DNA of 6,387 nt from an uncultured Agathobaculum sp. (lineage in GTDB: Bacteria > Bacillota > Clostridia > Oscillospirales > Butyricicoccaceae). The stretch spans positions 1-6,387 of the forward strand of contig CALWJG010000092.1 of NCBI GenBank assembly GCA_944380945.1, read 5' to 3'. The translations under genes and the position numbers were made by a program. Below, one piece after another: positions 1 to 6,007 of this stretch; position 1 is the stretch's first letter, and each line of letters opens with the position of its first letter. Below the pieces are notes generated by a model, which was not told where the DNA came from, searched no databases, and saw nothing but the letters and a program-made list of their open reading frames with translations.

Positions 1-1883
1 CAGCCCTTGATCGACTTCGGGCTCCACGGCGCGGCCTTCTCAAAGTCGCCGATGAACATCTCGTACAGGCGCATGGTGTCCGCGCCGTAGGTGTCGACGA
101 TCTCGTCCGGATTGACCACGTTGCCGCGGGACTTGGACATCTTCTCGCCGTTCTCGCCGAGGATCATGCCGTGGCTCGTGCGCTTGGCATAGGGCTCCTT
201 GGTCGGCACCACGCCGATGTCATACAGGAACTTGTGCCAGAAGCGGCTGTACAGCAGGTGGAGCGTGGTGTGCTCCATGCCGCCGTTGTACCAGTCGACC
301 GGCGACCAGTATTCGAGCGCTTCCTTGGAGGCGAGCGCCTTGTCGTTGTGCGGGTCCATATAGCGCAGGAAGTACCAGGACGAGCCCGCCCACTGGGGCA
401 TGGTGTCGGTCTCGCGCTTGGCCGGGCCGCCGCAGCACGGGCAGGTGGTGTTGACCCAGTCGGTCATCTTGGCGAGCGGGCTTTCGCCGTTTTCGGTCGG
501 CTCATAGCTCTCCACGTCCGGCAGGGTCAGCGGCAGCTGATCCTCCGGCACCGGCACCCAGCCGCACTTGTCGCAGTGCACGAGCGGGATGGGCTCGCCC
601 CAGTAGCGCTGGCGGGAGAACACCCAGTCGCGCAGCTTGTACTGCACCTTGGCGCGGCCGATGCCCTTTTCCTCCAGCCATGCGATCATGGCCGGGATGG
701 CGTCCTTGACCGTCTTGCCGTTCAGGAAATCCGAGTTGACCAGAATGCCGGTCTCGTCCTTGGCAGTGAAGGCAGCCTGCTGCACATCCTCGCCGCCCGA
801 GACGACCTCGATGATCTCGCAGCCGAACTTCTTGGCGAATTCCCAGTCGCGGTCGTCGTGCGCCGGCACGGCCATGATCGCACCCGTGCCGTAGCCCATC
901 AGGACATAGTCGGACACGAAGATCGGGATCTCGCGACCGTTGACCGGATTGATCGCGGCCACGCCGTCCAGGCGCACGCCGGTCTTTTCCTTATTGAGCT
1001 CGGTGCGCTCGAAATCCGATTTGCGCGCCGCCTCCTCGCGGTAGGCGCGCACATCGCCGATGTTCGCGAGCTTATCCGCCCACTGCTCGATCGCCGGATG
1101 CTCGGGCGAGATGACCATGTAGGTCGCGCCGAACAGGGTGTCCGGACGGGTGGTGTAGACGGTCAGGGTATCGCCCTCAGTGGTCTTGAAATCGACCTCC
1201 GCGCCGGTCGAGCGGCCGATCCAGTTCTTCTGCTGCACCTTGACGCGCTCGATGAAGTCCACGTCGTCCAGATCGTCGATCAGGCGCTGGGCGTACTTGG
1301 TGATGGCGAGCATCCACTGGCTCTTGGTCTTGTGCACGACCTCGCTGCCGCAGCGCTCGCACACGCCGTTGACGACCTCCTCGTTTGCCAGCACGCACTT
1401 GCAGGAGGTGCACCAGTTGACGCTCATCTCCTTTTTGTACGCAAGGCCCTTCTTGAACAGCTGGAGGAAGATCCACTGCGTCCACTTGTAGTAGTTCGGG
1501 TCGGTGGTGTTGATCTCGCGCGACCAGTCGAACGACAGGCCGAGCGCCTTGAGCTGGCTCTTGAAGCGCGCGATGTTCTTTTTGGTCACCTCGGCCGGGT
1601 GGACGTGGTTTTTGATCGCGTAGTTTTCAGTCGGCAGGCCGAACGCGTCCCAGCCCATCGGGTAGAGCACGTTGTAGCCCTGCATGCGCTTTTTGCGCGC
1701 GACGATGTCCAGCGCGGTATAGGAGCGCGGATGGCCGACGTGCAGGCCCTGACCGGACGGGTACGGGAACTCGACCAGCGCATAGAACTTGGGCTTGTCG
1801 CTGCCGTTCTGCGCTTCAAAGCAGTGCGCCTCGTCCCAGACGTCCTGCCACTTCTTTTCCACTTGCTTGTGATCGTACTTCAA
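1..1883 (-). CDS. leuS: Leucyl-tRNA synthetase, class I (3' end outside window)
   Basis: Cytoplasmic enzyme that charges tRNA-Leu with leucine using ATP. The first 627 codons are present; bacterial family members are usually a little over 800 residues, so the last part of the catalytic core, the anticodon-binding domain and the C-terminal domain are missing. Visible in order: the class I HIGH motif as HVGH at residues 48-51, a Cys pair set (C158, C161, C175, C178) fit for zinc, the CP1 editing domain with its Thr-rich TTRPDTLFG at 244-252 and HDDRDWEFA from 342 (D346 matches the conserved editing Asp), a second Cys set (C437, C440, C481, C484) matching the ZN-1 insert, and KMSKS at 581-585. 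The editing site therefore looks active. The start is TTG: an in-frame TAG lies 12 nt upstream, no ATG occurs before about codon 66, and AGGGGG sits 7 nt before the TTG. It is the last gene of the operon seen here, 83 nt after rsfS, with no T-box. Confidence 0.97.
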   Translation of the reverse strand, partial: MKYDHKQVEKKWQDVWDEAHCFEAQNGSDKPKFYALVEFPYPSGQGLHVGHPRSYTALDIVARKKRMQGYNVLYPMGWDAFGLPTENYAIKNHVHPAEVTKKNIARFKSQLKALGLSFDWSREINTTDPNYYKWTQWIFLQLFKKGLAYKKEMSVNWCTSCKCVLANEEVVNGVCERCGSEVVHKTKSQWMLAITKYAQRLIDDLDDVDFIERVKVQQKNWIGRSTGAEVDFKTTEGDTLTVYTTRPDTLFGATYMVISPEHPAIEQWADKLANIGDVRAYREEAARKSDFERTELNKEKTGVRLDGVAAINPVNGREIPIFVSDYVLMGYGTGAIMAVPAHDDRDWEFAKKFGCEIIEVVSGGEDVQQAAFTAKDETGILVNSDFLNGKTVKDAIPAMIAWLEEKGIGRAKVQYKLRDWVFSRQRYWGEPIPLVHCDKCGWVPVPEDQLPLTLPDVESYEPTENGESPLAKMTDWVNTTCPCCGGPAKRETDTMPQWAGSSWYFLRYMDPHNDKALASKEALEYWSPVDWYNGGMEHTTLHLLYSRFWHKFLYDIGVVPTKEPYAKRTSHGMILGENGEKMSKSRGNVVNPDEIVDTYGADTMRLYEMFIGDFEKAAPWSPKSIKG

Positions 1884-1890
1884 CGGATTT

Positions 1891-1897
1891 TCCCCCT
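1891..1897 (-). promoter_or_regulatory. Shine-Dalgarno site deciding the TTG start of leuS
   Basis: The minus strand reads AGGGGGA here, 7 nt ahead of the TTG at 1883-1881. The reading frame is closed by TAG just upstream and offers no nearby ATG, so this purine run fixes the unusual start codon. Seen directly; use as a ribosome binding site is inferred. Confidence 0.75.
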
Positions 1898-1928
1898 AAA
1901 GTGAGTGTTTTATTTCAGGCGCGGCAAC

Positions 1929-1957
1929 GCGGCGGACGCGCTTTCTGCGCCCGCCGC
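1929..1957 (-). other. GC-rich hairpin in the rsfS-leuS gap
   Basis: Inverted repeat with 11-nt arms (1929-1939 and 1947-1957) around a 7-nt loop. Ten pairs are Watson-Crick and one is a G-U wobble on the minus-strand transcript. It lies 9 nt after the rsfS stop codon and about 45 nt before the leuS start. In the minus-strand RNA no U-run follows, so it does not look like a Rho-independent terminator in the operon direction. On the plus strand five T follow after 5 nt, but no plus-strand gene needs a terminator there. It may act as an RNA processing or stability element, or attenuate leuS mildly. The structure is seen; the role is inference. Confidence 0.6.
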
Positions 1958-1966
1958 ATCCCGTTT

Positions 1967-2335
1967 TTATTCCTCGATGCCCAGATCGGCCATCGCCACC
2001 GGCGTGCCGTCCTTCCACAGGTTCTCCAGATTGTAGAACTTGCGCGCTTCGGGCATGAATACATGCAGCACCACGCTGCCATAGTCGAGCAGCATCCACT
2101 GGGCGGATTCATAGCCCTCGGTATGCTGCACGAGCGTCTCATGGTCGTACTTGAGCCGCCACTCGACGTTGTCGGCCAACGCCTTGACCTGCGTGGTCGA
2201 GGAGGCCGAGCAGATGACAAAATATTCGGTCAGCTCGGTCAGCCGCTCCACATGCAGGACCTCGATATCCTGCGCCTTCTTTTCGAGCAGCGCCTCGCAG
2301 ATCGCCTTAACAGTCTGTTTTGCAGTCAACTTCAC
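1967..2335 (-). CDS. rsfS: Ribosomal silencing factor RsfS (Iojap/YbeB/YqeL family)
   Basis: Small protein that binds ribosomal protein uL14 on the 50S subunit and blocks joining with 30S when nutrients are scarce (family knowledge). The 122-residue product has the family length and landmarks: an N-terminal helical part, TEYFVICSA near residue 36, then GYESAQWMLLDYGSVVLHVF (74-93) and REFYNLE-like ARKFYNLENLW (97-107). It follows the LCP gene by 20 nt and precedes leuS, as expected for the nadD-yqeK-rsfS neighbourhood of Firmicutes. The start is uncertain. GTG at 2335 gives the listed protein but lies only 3 nt after the AAGGAG at 2339-2344. A TTG two codons later (2329-2327) is 9 nt from that site, a more normal spacing, and would give 120 residues. 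Neither choice alters the conserved domain. Confidence 0.95.
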   Translation of the reverse strand: MKLTAKQTVKAICEALLEKKAQDIEVLHVERLTELTEYFVICSASSTTQVKALADNVEWRLKYDHETLVQHTEGYESAQWMLLDYGSVVLHVFMPEARKFYNLENLWKDGTPVAMADLGIEE

Positions 2336-2338
2336 AAA

Positions 2339-2344
2339 CTCCTT
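2339..2344 (-). promoter_or_regulatory. Shine-Dalgarno site of rsfS with ambiguous spacing
   Basis: AAGGAG on the minus strand, in the 20-nt gap after the LCP stop codon. It is 3 nt from the GTG start and 9 nt from an in-frame TTG, so it favours the TTG at 2329 on spacing alone. No other purine-rich site competes in the gap. Confidence 0.65.
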
Positions 2345-2355
2345 TTCCGTTTTGC

Positions 2356-3861
2356 TTATGCTTCCGGATCGACGATGTCCGTGCTGCCGCCGGACTCGCC
2401 GCCGCCCGAAGGCTCCTCATAGGACCCGCCGCCGGATTCCCCGCCGCCGGAGGGCTCCTCATAATAATCGTCTCCGCCGGAGGGCTCTTCGTAATAGTCG
2501 TCCCCGCCCGAGGGCTCCTCGTAATAGTCGTCCCCGCCCGAGGGTTCTTCGTAGTAATCATCCCCGCCCGAGGGCTCCTCATAATACCAGTCGTCATCCG
2601 ATCCCTCATAGCTGGGCTCGTTATAGTCCCCGCCGGTGTCGCCCCAGACGTCGTATTCCTCGCCCGAGCTGACGCTCCAGCCGGACGAGCCGCCCTCCGG
2701 GCCGCTGACGATGTCGAGCGCCTCGATCGGCTCCTCATAGGGGTTGAAATACTCATTGACCAGATCGAGCGTCTCCTGATAATACGGGAAGAAGAAGGAG
2801 AACGCGGTCGACCCGCCGGCCGTGCTCATCTCGCCGTAGCCGGGCAGGGTGAAGAACTTGATGTCTTCATTGTCGATCTGCAGCGCCTGCATGCCCATCC
2901 AGAGCAGGTTGCCCGCGGTCAGGTCGGTCTTGACATTGTCGAACACCGCCTCCGCGATCTTGGGGATTTTGGTGACGTTTTTCAGCTGCAGCACCTGCCG
3001 CGCCAGCTCCTTGAGGAACTTCTGCTGGTTTTCCACGCGACCCTCGTCGCCGTTTTCATACTGCACCGAGTAATCGTTGTTGTGGCGCCAGCGCAGGAAT
3101 TCGACGACCTGATCGCCGTCCAGGTTCTGCATGCCGGCCTGCAGGTCGATGTGCAGGTCCTGCGCGGGGTCGTCGTACTCCATGCGGAAGGGGACCTCGT
3201 AGTCCACGCCGCCGATCGCGTCCACGATCGCCGCGATGCCGTCAAAGTTGACGATCACATAATAGTCCGGCTGGAAGCCCATCAGGCGCTCGATCTCGCG
3301 CTTGGTCTGGTCGATGCCGCCGATGGCATAGGCCGCGTTGATCTTGCGGCTCGCGTCCGTGGTATTGTTGTTGCACATGGTGTCGCGCGGGATGTTCATG
3401 ATGTTGACGGTCTTTTTCTTGACGTCCATCGTCGCGACCATGAGCGCGTCCGTGCGCGTTTCTTCCTCGTCCACCGCGCCGATGACAAAGGTGAACACAT
3501 CGTCTATGCGCGTGCCCGAGTTGAGCAGGCTGTCCACATCGATCCGGTCGCCGTTTTCCTTGTCCTTGATGGTCGGGTCGTTGGGCGCTGTGGGCGGACG
3601 GATGAGCAGGGCCGCTGCCGCCGCCCCGCCGGCCGCGAGCGCCAGCACGACGACCAGAACGATGATGATAATGCGGTTGCGCCTCTGCTTACGGGTCAGG
3701 GGCTTTTTGACCTTGCCGCCCTTTTTGCCCGCGGGCTTGGGTGCGGTCTGCGGGGCGGCGGGCGCCTGCTGCGGCGCTTGCGGCGTCTGCTGCGGCGCTG
3801 CCGGGCTCTGCTTTGCGCGGCTCTTGCCGCTGCGGCCGCCGCTTCCTCCGAAAAGTTTCAA
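2356..3861 (-). CDS. LytR-CpsA-Psr (LCP) family envelope protein with repeat-rich tails
   Basis: Membrane-anchored protein of the family that transfers undecaprenyl-linked glycopolymers (teichoic acids, capsule) onto peptidoglycan; the exact polymer cannot be read here. 501 residues in order: a cytoplasmic tail (1-63) with three APQQ-type heptads at 22-42 and a basic stretch ending TRKQRRNR; one membrane segment at about 64-87; an LCP domain from about 120 to 290; and an acidic tail at about 386-501. LCP signatures are intact: TRTDALMV (R136, D138), NIPRDT (R159, D160), KINAAYAIGG (K173, N175), YYVIVNFDGI, LRWRHNND (R257, R259) and GRVENQQ (R275). The tail has four perfect YYEEPSGGDD units (426-465), then two longer Gly/Ser-rich units. 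The start is TTG: GGAGG lies 10 nt upstream and no ATG or GTG stands between them in frame. It sits 19 nt after yqeK and 20 nt before rsfS. Family assignment is firm; substrate and tail function are unknown. Confidence 0.95.
   Translation of the reverse strand: MKLFGGSGGRSGKSRAKQSPAAPQQTPQAPQQAPAAPQTAPKPAGKKGGKVKKPLTRKQRRNRIIIIVLVVVLALAAGGAAAAALLIRPPTAPNDPTIKDKENGDRIDVDSLLNSGTRIDDVFTFVIGAVDEEETRTDALMVATMDVKKKTVNIMNIPRDTMCNNNTTDASRKINAAYAIGGIDQTKREIERLMGFQPDYYVIVNFDGIAAIVDAIGGVDYEVPFRMEYDDPAQDLHIDLQAGMQNLDGDQVVEFLRWRHNNDYSVQYENGDEGRVENQQKFLKELARQVLQLKNVTKIPKIAEAVFDNVKTDLTAGNLLWMGMQALQIDNEDIKFFTLPGYGEMSTAGGSTAFSFFFPYYQETLDLVNEYFNPYEEPIEALDIVSGPEGGSSGWSVSSGEEYDVWGDTGGDYNEPSYEGSDDDWYYEEPSGGDDYYEEPSGGDDYYEEPSGGDDYYEEPSGGDDYYEEPSGGGESGGGSYEEPSGGGESGGSTDIVDPEA
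2383..2463 (-). repeat. Two 13-14-residue Gly/Ser-rich repeats at the LCP C-terminus
   Basis: Residues 467-480 and 481-493 of the LCP protein read YEEPSGGGESGGGS and YEEPSGGGESGGS. They share the YEEPSGG core of the neighbouring 10-residue repeats, but GGESGG(G)S replaces the DD end, so they look like derivatives of the same unit with a longer period. Only eight residues follow before the stop codon. Confidence 0.8.
2467..2586 (-). repeat. Four tandem 30-bp units encoding YYEEPSGGDD in the LCP tail
   Basis: Units at 2557-2586, 2527-2556, 2497-2526 and 2467-2496 (order of translation) each encode the identical peptide YYEEPSGGDD (residues 426-465). A partial fifth copy, YYEEPSGG, continues to 2443. 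The DNA copies differ from each other at several positions, all third codon positions (TAT/TAC, GAG/GAA, TCG/TCC, GGG/GGA, GAC/GAT). The array lies outside the membrane by topology and should be disordered and strongly acidic. Confidence 0.93.
3736..3798 (-). repeat. Three 21-bp units encoding Pro/Gln/Ala heptads in the LCP N-terminus
   Basis: Residues 22-42 read APQQTPQ, APQQAPA and APQTAPK, a 7-residue period. At DNA level the 13-mer ctgctgcggcgct occurs twice, 21 bp apart, at 3766-3778 and 3787-3799. The tract lies in the predicted cytoplasmic tail ahead of the membrane segment. Confidence 0.75.
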
Positions 3862-3871
3862 AAGATATTTG

Positions 3872-3876
3872 CCTCC
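3872..3876 (-). promoter_or_regulatory. Shine-Dalgarno site of the LCP gene
   Basis: GGAGG on the minus strand within the 19-nt gap after yqeK, 10 nt before the TTG at 3861-3859. The spacing is on the long side, but no other start codon fits the frame in between, which supports the TTG start. Confidence 0.65.
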
Positions 3877-3880
3877 AGTA

Positions 3881-4462
3881 TTATTCGTCGCGCCAGCGCA
3901 CGCCCTGCCGGATCATATCGTTATAGGCGGCAATGGTGTCGCTGTGGATCAGTTTGCCGCGCTCGACCAGCTCGATGAGCGTCTGGTCGTAGCAGTAGAG
4001 CAGCGCGCGGTCGATATCATGCTTTGCCAGCTTGCGCGCCTTATCCACGCCGGGAAAGTCGCGCGTTTCCTCTATGTAGTCCGCCAGATACAGGATCTTG
4101 TCCAGTATCGTCATGCCGTGCCGCCCGGTCGTGTGGCAGGCGATCGCCGTGCACACATCCTCGGGCATGCCGTACTCCACCCGTGCAATGGCCGCCGCGG
4201 TTTTGCCGTGCAGCATTTTGGGCTCGCTTTTTTCGACGGTACAGGGTATTATACCGTATTTCTCACATAAATTCAACTGCTCCTGCGGAGAAAGATGCTT
4301 GGTTATGTCATGCAGGATGGCGGCGACGCCGGCTTTTTCCGGATCCCCGCCGTACTTTTTCGCGAGCCATATGGCTGCGCGCTCCACGCCCAGCGAGTGC
4401 TCGTACCGGTATCCCTTCAGTCTGGACAGGATTCCCTTGCGCATTTCATCGTTACACAGCAT
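3881..4462 (-). CDS. yqeK: YqeK-family HD-domain hydrolase (probable symmetrical Ap4A hydrolase)
   Basis: HD-domain metal-dependent phosphohydrolase; characterised YqeK proteins split diadenosine tetraphosphate symmetrically into two ADP (family knowledge). The 193-residue product keeps the metal ligands in order: H22 (EHSLGVERAA), H51-D52 (ILHDITKH), H85 (LHGKTAA), H110 (CHTTG) and D128 in the ILYLADYIEETR segment. I chose ATG at 4462 because the frame upstream runs into nadD without another family-like N-terminus. The ribosome site there is weak (GGCGGGTC about 7 nt ahead). The gene follows nadD by 38 nt and precedes the LCP gene by 19 nt; nadD-yqeK-rsfS linkage is typical of Firmicutes. 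The gap before it contains an A/T-rich run on a GC-rich background. Confidence 0.95.
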   Translation of the reverse strand: MLCNDEMRKGILSRLKGYRYEHSLGVERAAIWLAKKYGGDPEKAGVAAILHDITKHLSPQEQLNLCEKYGIIPCTVEKSEPKMLHGKTAAAIARVEYGMPEDVCTAIACHTTGRHGMTILDKILYLADYIEETRDFPGVDKARKLAKHDIDRALLYCYDQTLIELVERGKLIHSDTIAAYNDMIRQGVRWRDE

Positions 4463-4500
4463 TGCTTTGACCCGCCTTTCTTTTTTATATCGCGTCGAAT

Positions 4501-5097
4501 TTATGAATAACCGTACAAATGATTGCGTTCGATATAATCCGCGACCGCAGGCGCGGTATAGCGGCGCAGCGCGCCGCCCTGCCGCAGCTCGGTCGATGAA
4601 ATGGTCAGGCTTTTGCCGCGGACGAGTTCGATCCGCGCCCCCATGCGTTCGCGCAGCTGATCCGCCTTGCGCATGAGCGCGCCCCAGTCCTCGTCCTCGC
4701 GGGCGCACACGGCCAGCGTGCACAGGCGGACGATCTCATCCGCCGCGCGCCACACGCCGTCAAAGGACAGCAGCATGTCCGTGCCCACGATCAGGTACAG
4801 GTCGTCCTCGCCCCGCGCCAGCAGCGCGTGCAGCGTGTCGACCGTATAGCTCGCGCCGCCGCGATCGATCTCCAGCGTGTCGATCTGCGCCCACGGCGTG
4901 TCCGCGATCAGCAGGCGCACCATCTCGCAGCGGTCGGCTGCGGTGGCGGTGTGCGCGGGCAGCGACTTGTGCGGCGGGATGTTGGTCGGGATGAACAGCA
5001 CCTTGTCCAGCCCGAGCGCGTCCTTTGCCAGATGCGCGGCGTGCAGATGCCCCAGATGCGGCGGGTTGAACGTGCCGCCGAGTATGCCCGTCCTCAT
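4501..5097 (-). CDS. nadD: Nicotinate-nucleotide adenylyltransferase NadD
   Basis: Transfers AMP from ATP to nicotinate mononucleotide, giving deamido-NAD in NAD synthesis; cytoplasmic. The 198-residue product has the nucleotidyltransferase signature near the N-terminus, GGTFNPPHLGH at residues 7-17 with H14 and H17, then FIPTNIPPHK, an IVGTDMLLSFDGVW segment, and the C-terminal ISSTELR motif followed by the usual YIERNHLYGY ending. Length is normal for the family. The start at 5097 gives an N-terminus placing GGTF at residue 7, as usual. Its ATG overlaps the yhbY stop codon (ATGA, 4-nt overlap) and has no strong ribosome site of its own, which suggests translational coupling to yhbY. Confidence 0.97.
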   Translation of the reverse strand: MRTGILGGTFNPPHLGHLHAAHLAKDALGLDKVLFIPTNIPPHKSLPAHTATAADRCEMVRLLIADTPWAQIDTLEIDRGGASYTVDTLHALLARGEDDLYLIVGTDMLLSFDGVWRAADEIVRLCTLAVCAREDEDWGALMRKADQLRERMGARIELVRGKSLTISSTELRQGGALRRYTAPAVADYIERNHLYGYS

Positions 5098-5393
5098 TTG
5101 ACGAGCACGATCTTCCGCTTGTCCGGCTCGCGCGCCTGGCGGTACAGCACGAACTTGGAGCCGATGCACTGCACCGTATCCGCGCCCGTGGCCTCGCTGA
5201 GCGCCGCCGCGGCCGTGCGCGGGGTGATCATGGCGCTCTCGAGCACCTTGCCCTTGACCAGCTCATGCGCCTCGAGCAGCTGGTCGAGCTGGCGCTCGAC
5301 CGCCTCGGTCACGCCTTCCTTGCCGATGATCAGCGTATCGGCGAGCGGATTTGCCAAAGCGCGCAGCTGGGCGCGCTGCTTGGTTGTCAGCAT
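5094..5393 (-). CDS. yhbY: YhbY/CRS1-CRM family RNA-binding protein
   Basis: Small one-domain CRM protein that associates with pre-50S ribosomal particles in bacteria and is thought to help ribosome assembly (family knowledge). The 99-residue product is close to the usual length. Family landmarks are LTTKQRAQLRALA at the start, the GxxG-type loop IGKEGVTEAV (about 23-32), HELVKGKVL (43-51) and the ending IGSKFVLYRQ (77-86). ATG at 5393 follows an AAGGAG with a rather long 11-nt spacer. A nearer ATG in that spacer is in another frame. The stop codon overlaps the nadD start. It lies 41 nt after rdgB; the gap shows no terminator. Confidence 0.95.
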   Translation of the reverse strand: MLTTKQRAQLRALANPLADTLIIGKEGVTEAVERQLDQLLEAHELVKGKVLESAMITPRTAAAALSEATGADTVQCIGSKFVLYRQAREPDKRKIVLVK

Positions 5394-5434
5394 AAAAATA
5401 CATTCTCCTTGTTGGTTTTTTCAGTCGCCGCGCC

Positions 5435-6007
5435 TTACAGCCGCGCTTCCAGTTCGCCGCGCAGCTTGCGCAGCGCGCGGCCGCGGTGGGAGATCTGGTT
5501 TTTGGTCTCCGGCGGCAGCTCGGCGAACGTGCAGCCGTATGCCGGCACGAAAAACAGCGGGTCATACCCGAAGCCGCCCGCGCCGTGGCTCTCGCGGAGC
5601 AGCTCGCCCTCGCACTCGCCGCGCACGGTCAGCGCCCCGCCGTCCGGCAGGATGCACGCGATCGCACACACGAACCGGCAGGCGCGGTCGTCCTTGTCCG
5701 CCATGTTGCGCAGCAGGAAGGCGTTGCGCTCGACATCCGTCCCCGCGCAGTAGCGCGCGGAGTAGATGCCCGGCGCGCCGCCCAGCGCGTCCACGCACAG
5801 GCCGGAATCGTCCGCGATCGCGGGCAGGCCGGTGAAATCCGCCGCGCTTTTTGCCTTGATCATGGCGTTTTCCTCAAAGGTCGCGCCGGTCTCCTCGGGC
5901 TCGGGCGCGTCTTCCGGCAGCGGGAGGACTTCGATGTCCAGCCCGCTCAGGATGGCCGCCATCTCGGCCATTTTCTTTTTGTTGTGGGAAGCCAGTACAA
6001 ACTGCAT
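5435..6007 (-). CDS. rdgB: XTP/dITP diphosphatase (Ham1/RdgB family)
   Basis: Hydrolyses XTP, dITP and ITP to monophosphates and pyrophosphate, keeping deaminated purines out of nucleic acids; cytoplasmic. The 190-residue product shows the full set of family motifs: ASHNKKKMAEM (6-16), TFEENAMIKAKSA (43-55), the catalytic IADDSGLCVDALGGAPGIYS stretch (64-83) continuing to SARY, GAGGFGYDPLF (142-152) with D149, and NQISHRGRAL (170-179). ATG at 6007 was chosen because MQFVLASHN matches the usual N-terminus and GGGGGAG lies 8 nt upstream; an ATG 39 nt further out would only extend into rph. The start shares one base with the rph stop (TGATG), so translation is likely coupled. rph-rdgB adjacency is common in Firmicutes. 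Confidence 0.97.
   Translation of the reverse strand: MQFVLASHNKKKMAEMAAILSGLDIEVLPLPEDAPEPEETGATFEENAMIKAKSAADFTGLPAIADDSGLCVDALGGAPGIYSARYCAGTDVERNAFLLRNMADKDDRACRFVCAIACILPDGGALTVRGECEGELLRESHGAGGFGYDPLFFVPAYGCTFAELPPETKNQISHRGRALRKLRGELEARL

Noticed and set aside
171..1904. A 577-codon open frame on the plus strand opposite leuS
   Set aside because: It is rich in Leu, Val, Arg, Ala and His with no recognisable motif, as expected of the complement of a GC-biased gene. The minus strand here encodes an intact LeuRS with all catalytic motifs.
1929..1968. Hairpin plus T-run as a plus-strand Rho-independent terminator
   Set aside because: The stem is followed by five T on the plus strand after 5 nt, but no credible plus-strand gene exists to be terminated, and the operon strand lacks a U-run.
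2443..2586. The 30-bp tandem repeats as a CRISPR or protein-binding iteron array
   Set aside because: There are no spacers, the period is exactly ten codons in the LCP frame, and all differences are synonymous, so this is a coding repeat.
2320..3978. A 552-codon open frame on the plus strand opposite the LCP gene
   Set aside because: It mirrors the LCP gene, including its repeats, which appear as hydrophobic Val/Ile/Pro/Gly-rich strings. It has no family signature and no plausible ribosome site, so it is best explained as a codon-bias shadow.
4463..4500. A/T-rich stretch with TATAAA in the nadD-yqeK gap as an internal promoter
   Set aside because: I could not find a matching -35 hexamer at a proper distance; the A/T run may only serve the ribosome-binding region.
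4828..5835. Long plus-strand open frames opposite nadD, yhbY and rdgB
   Set aside because: Composition is Arg/Ala/Ser-rich and motif-free, and the opposite strand carries three intact conserved genes.
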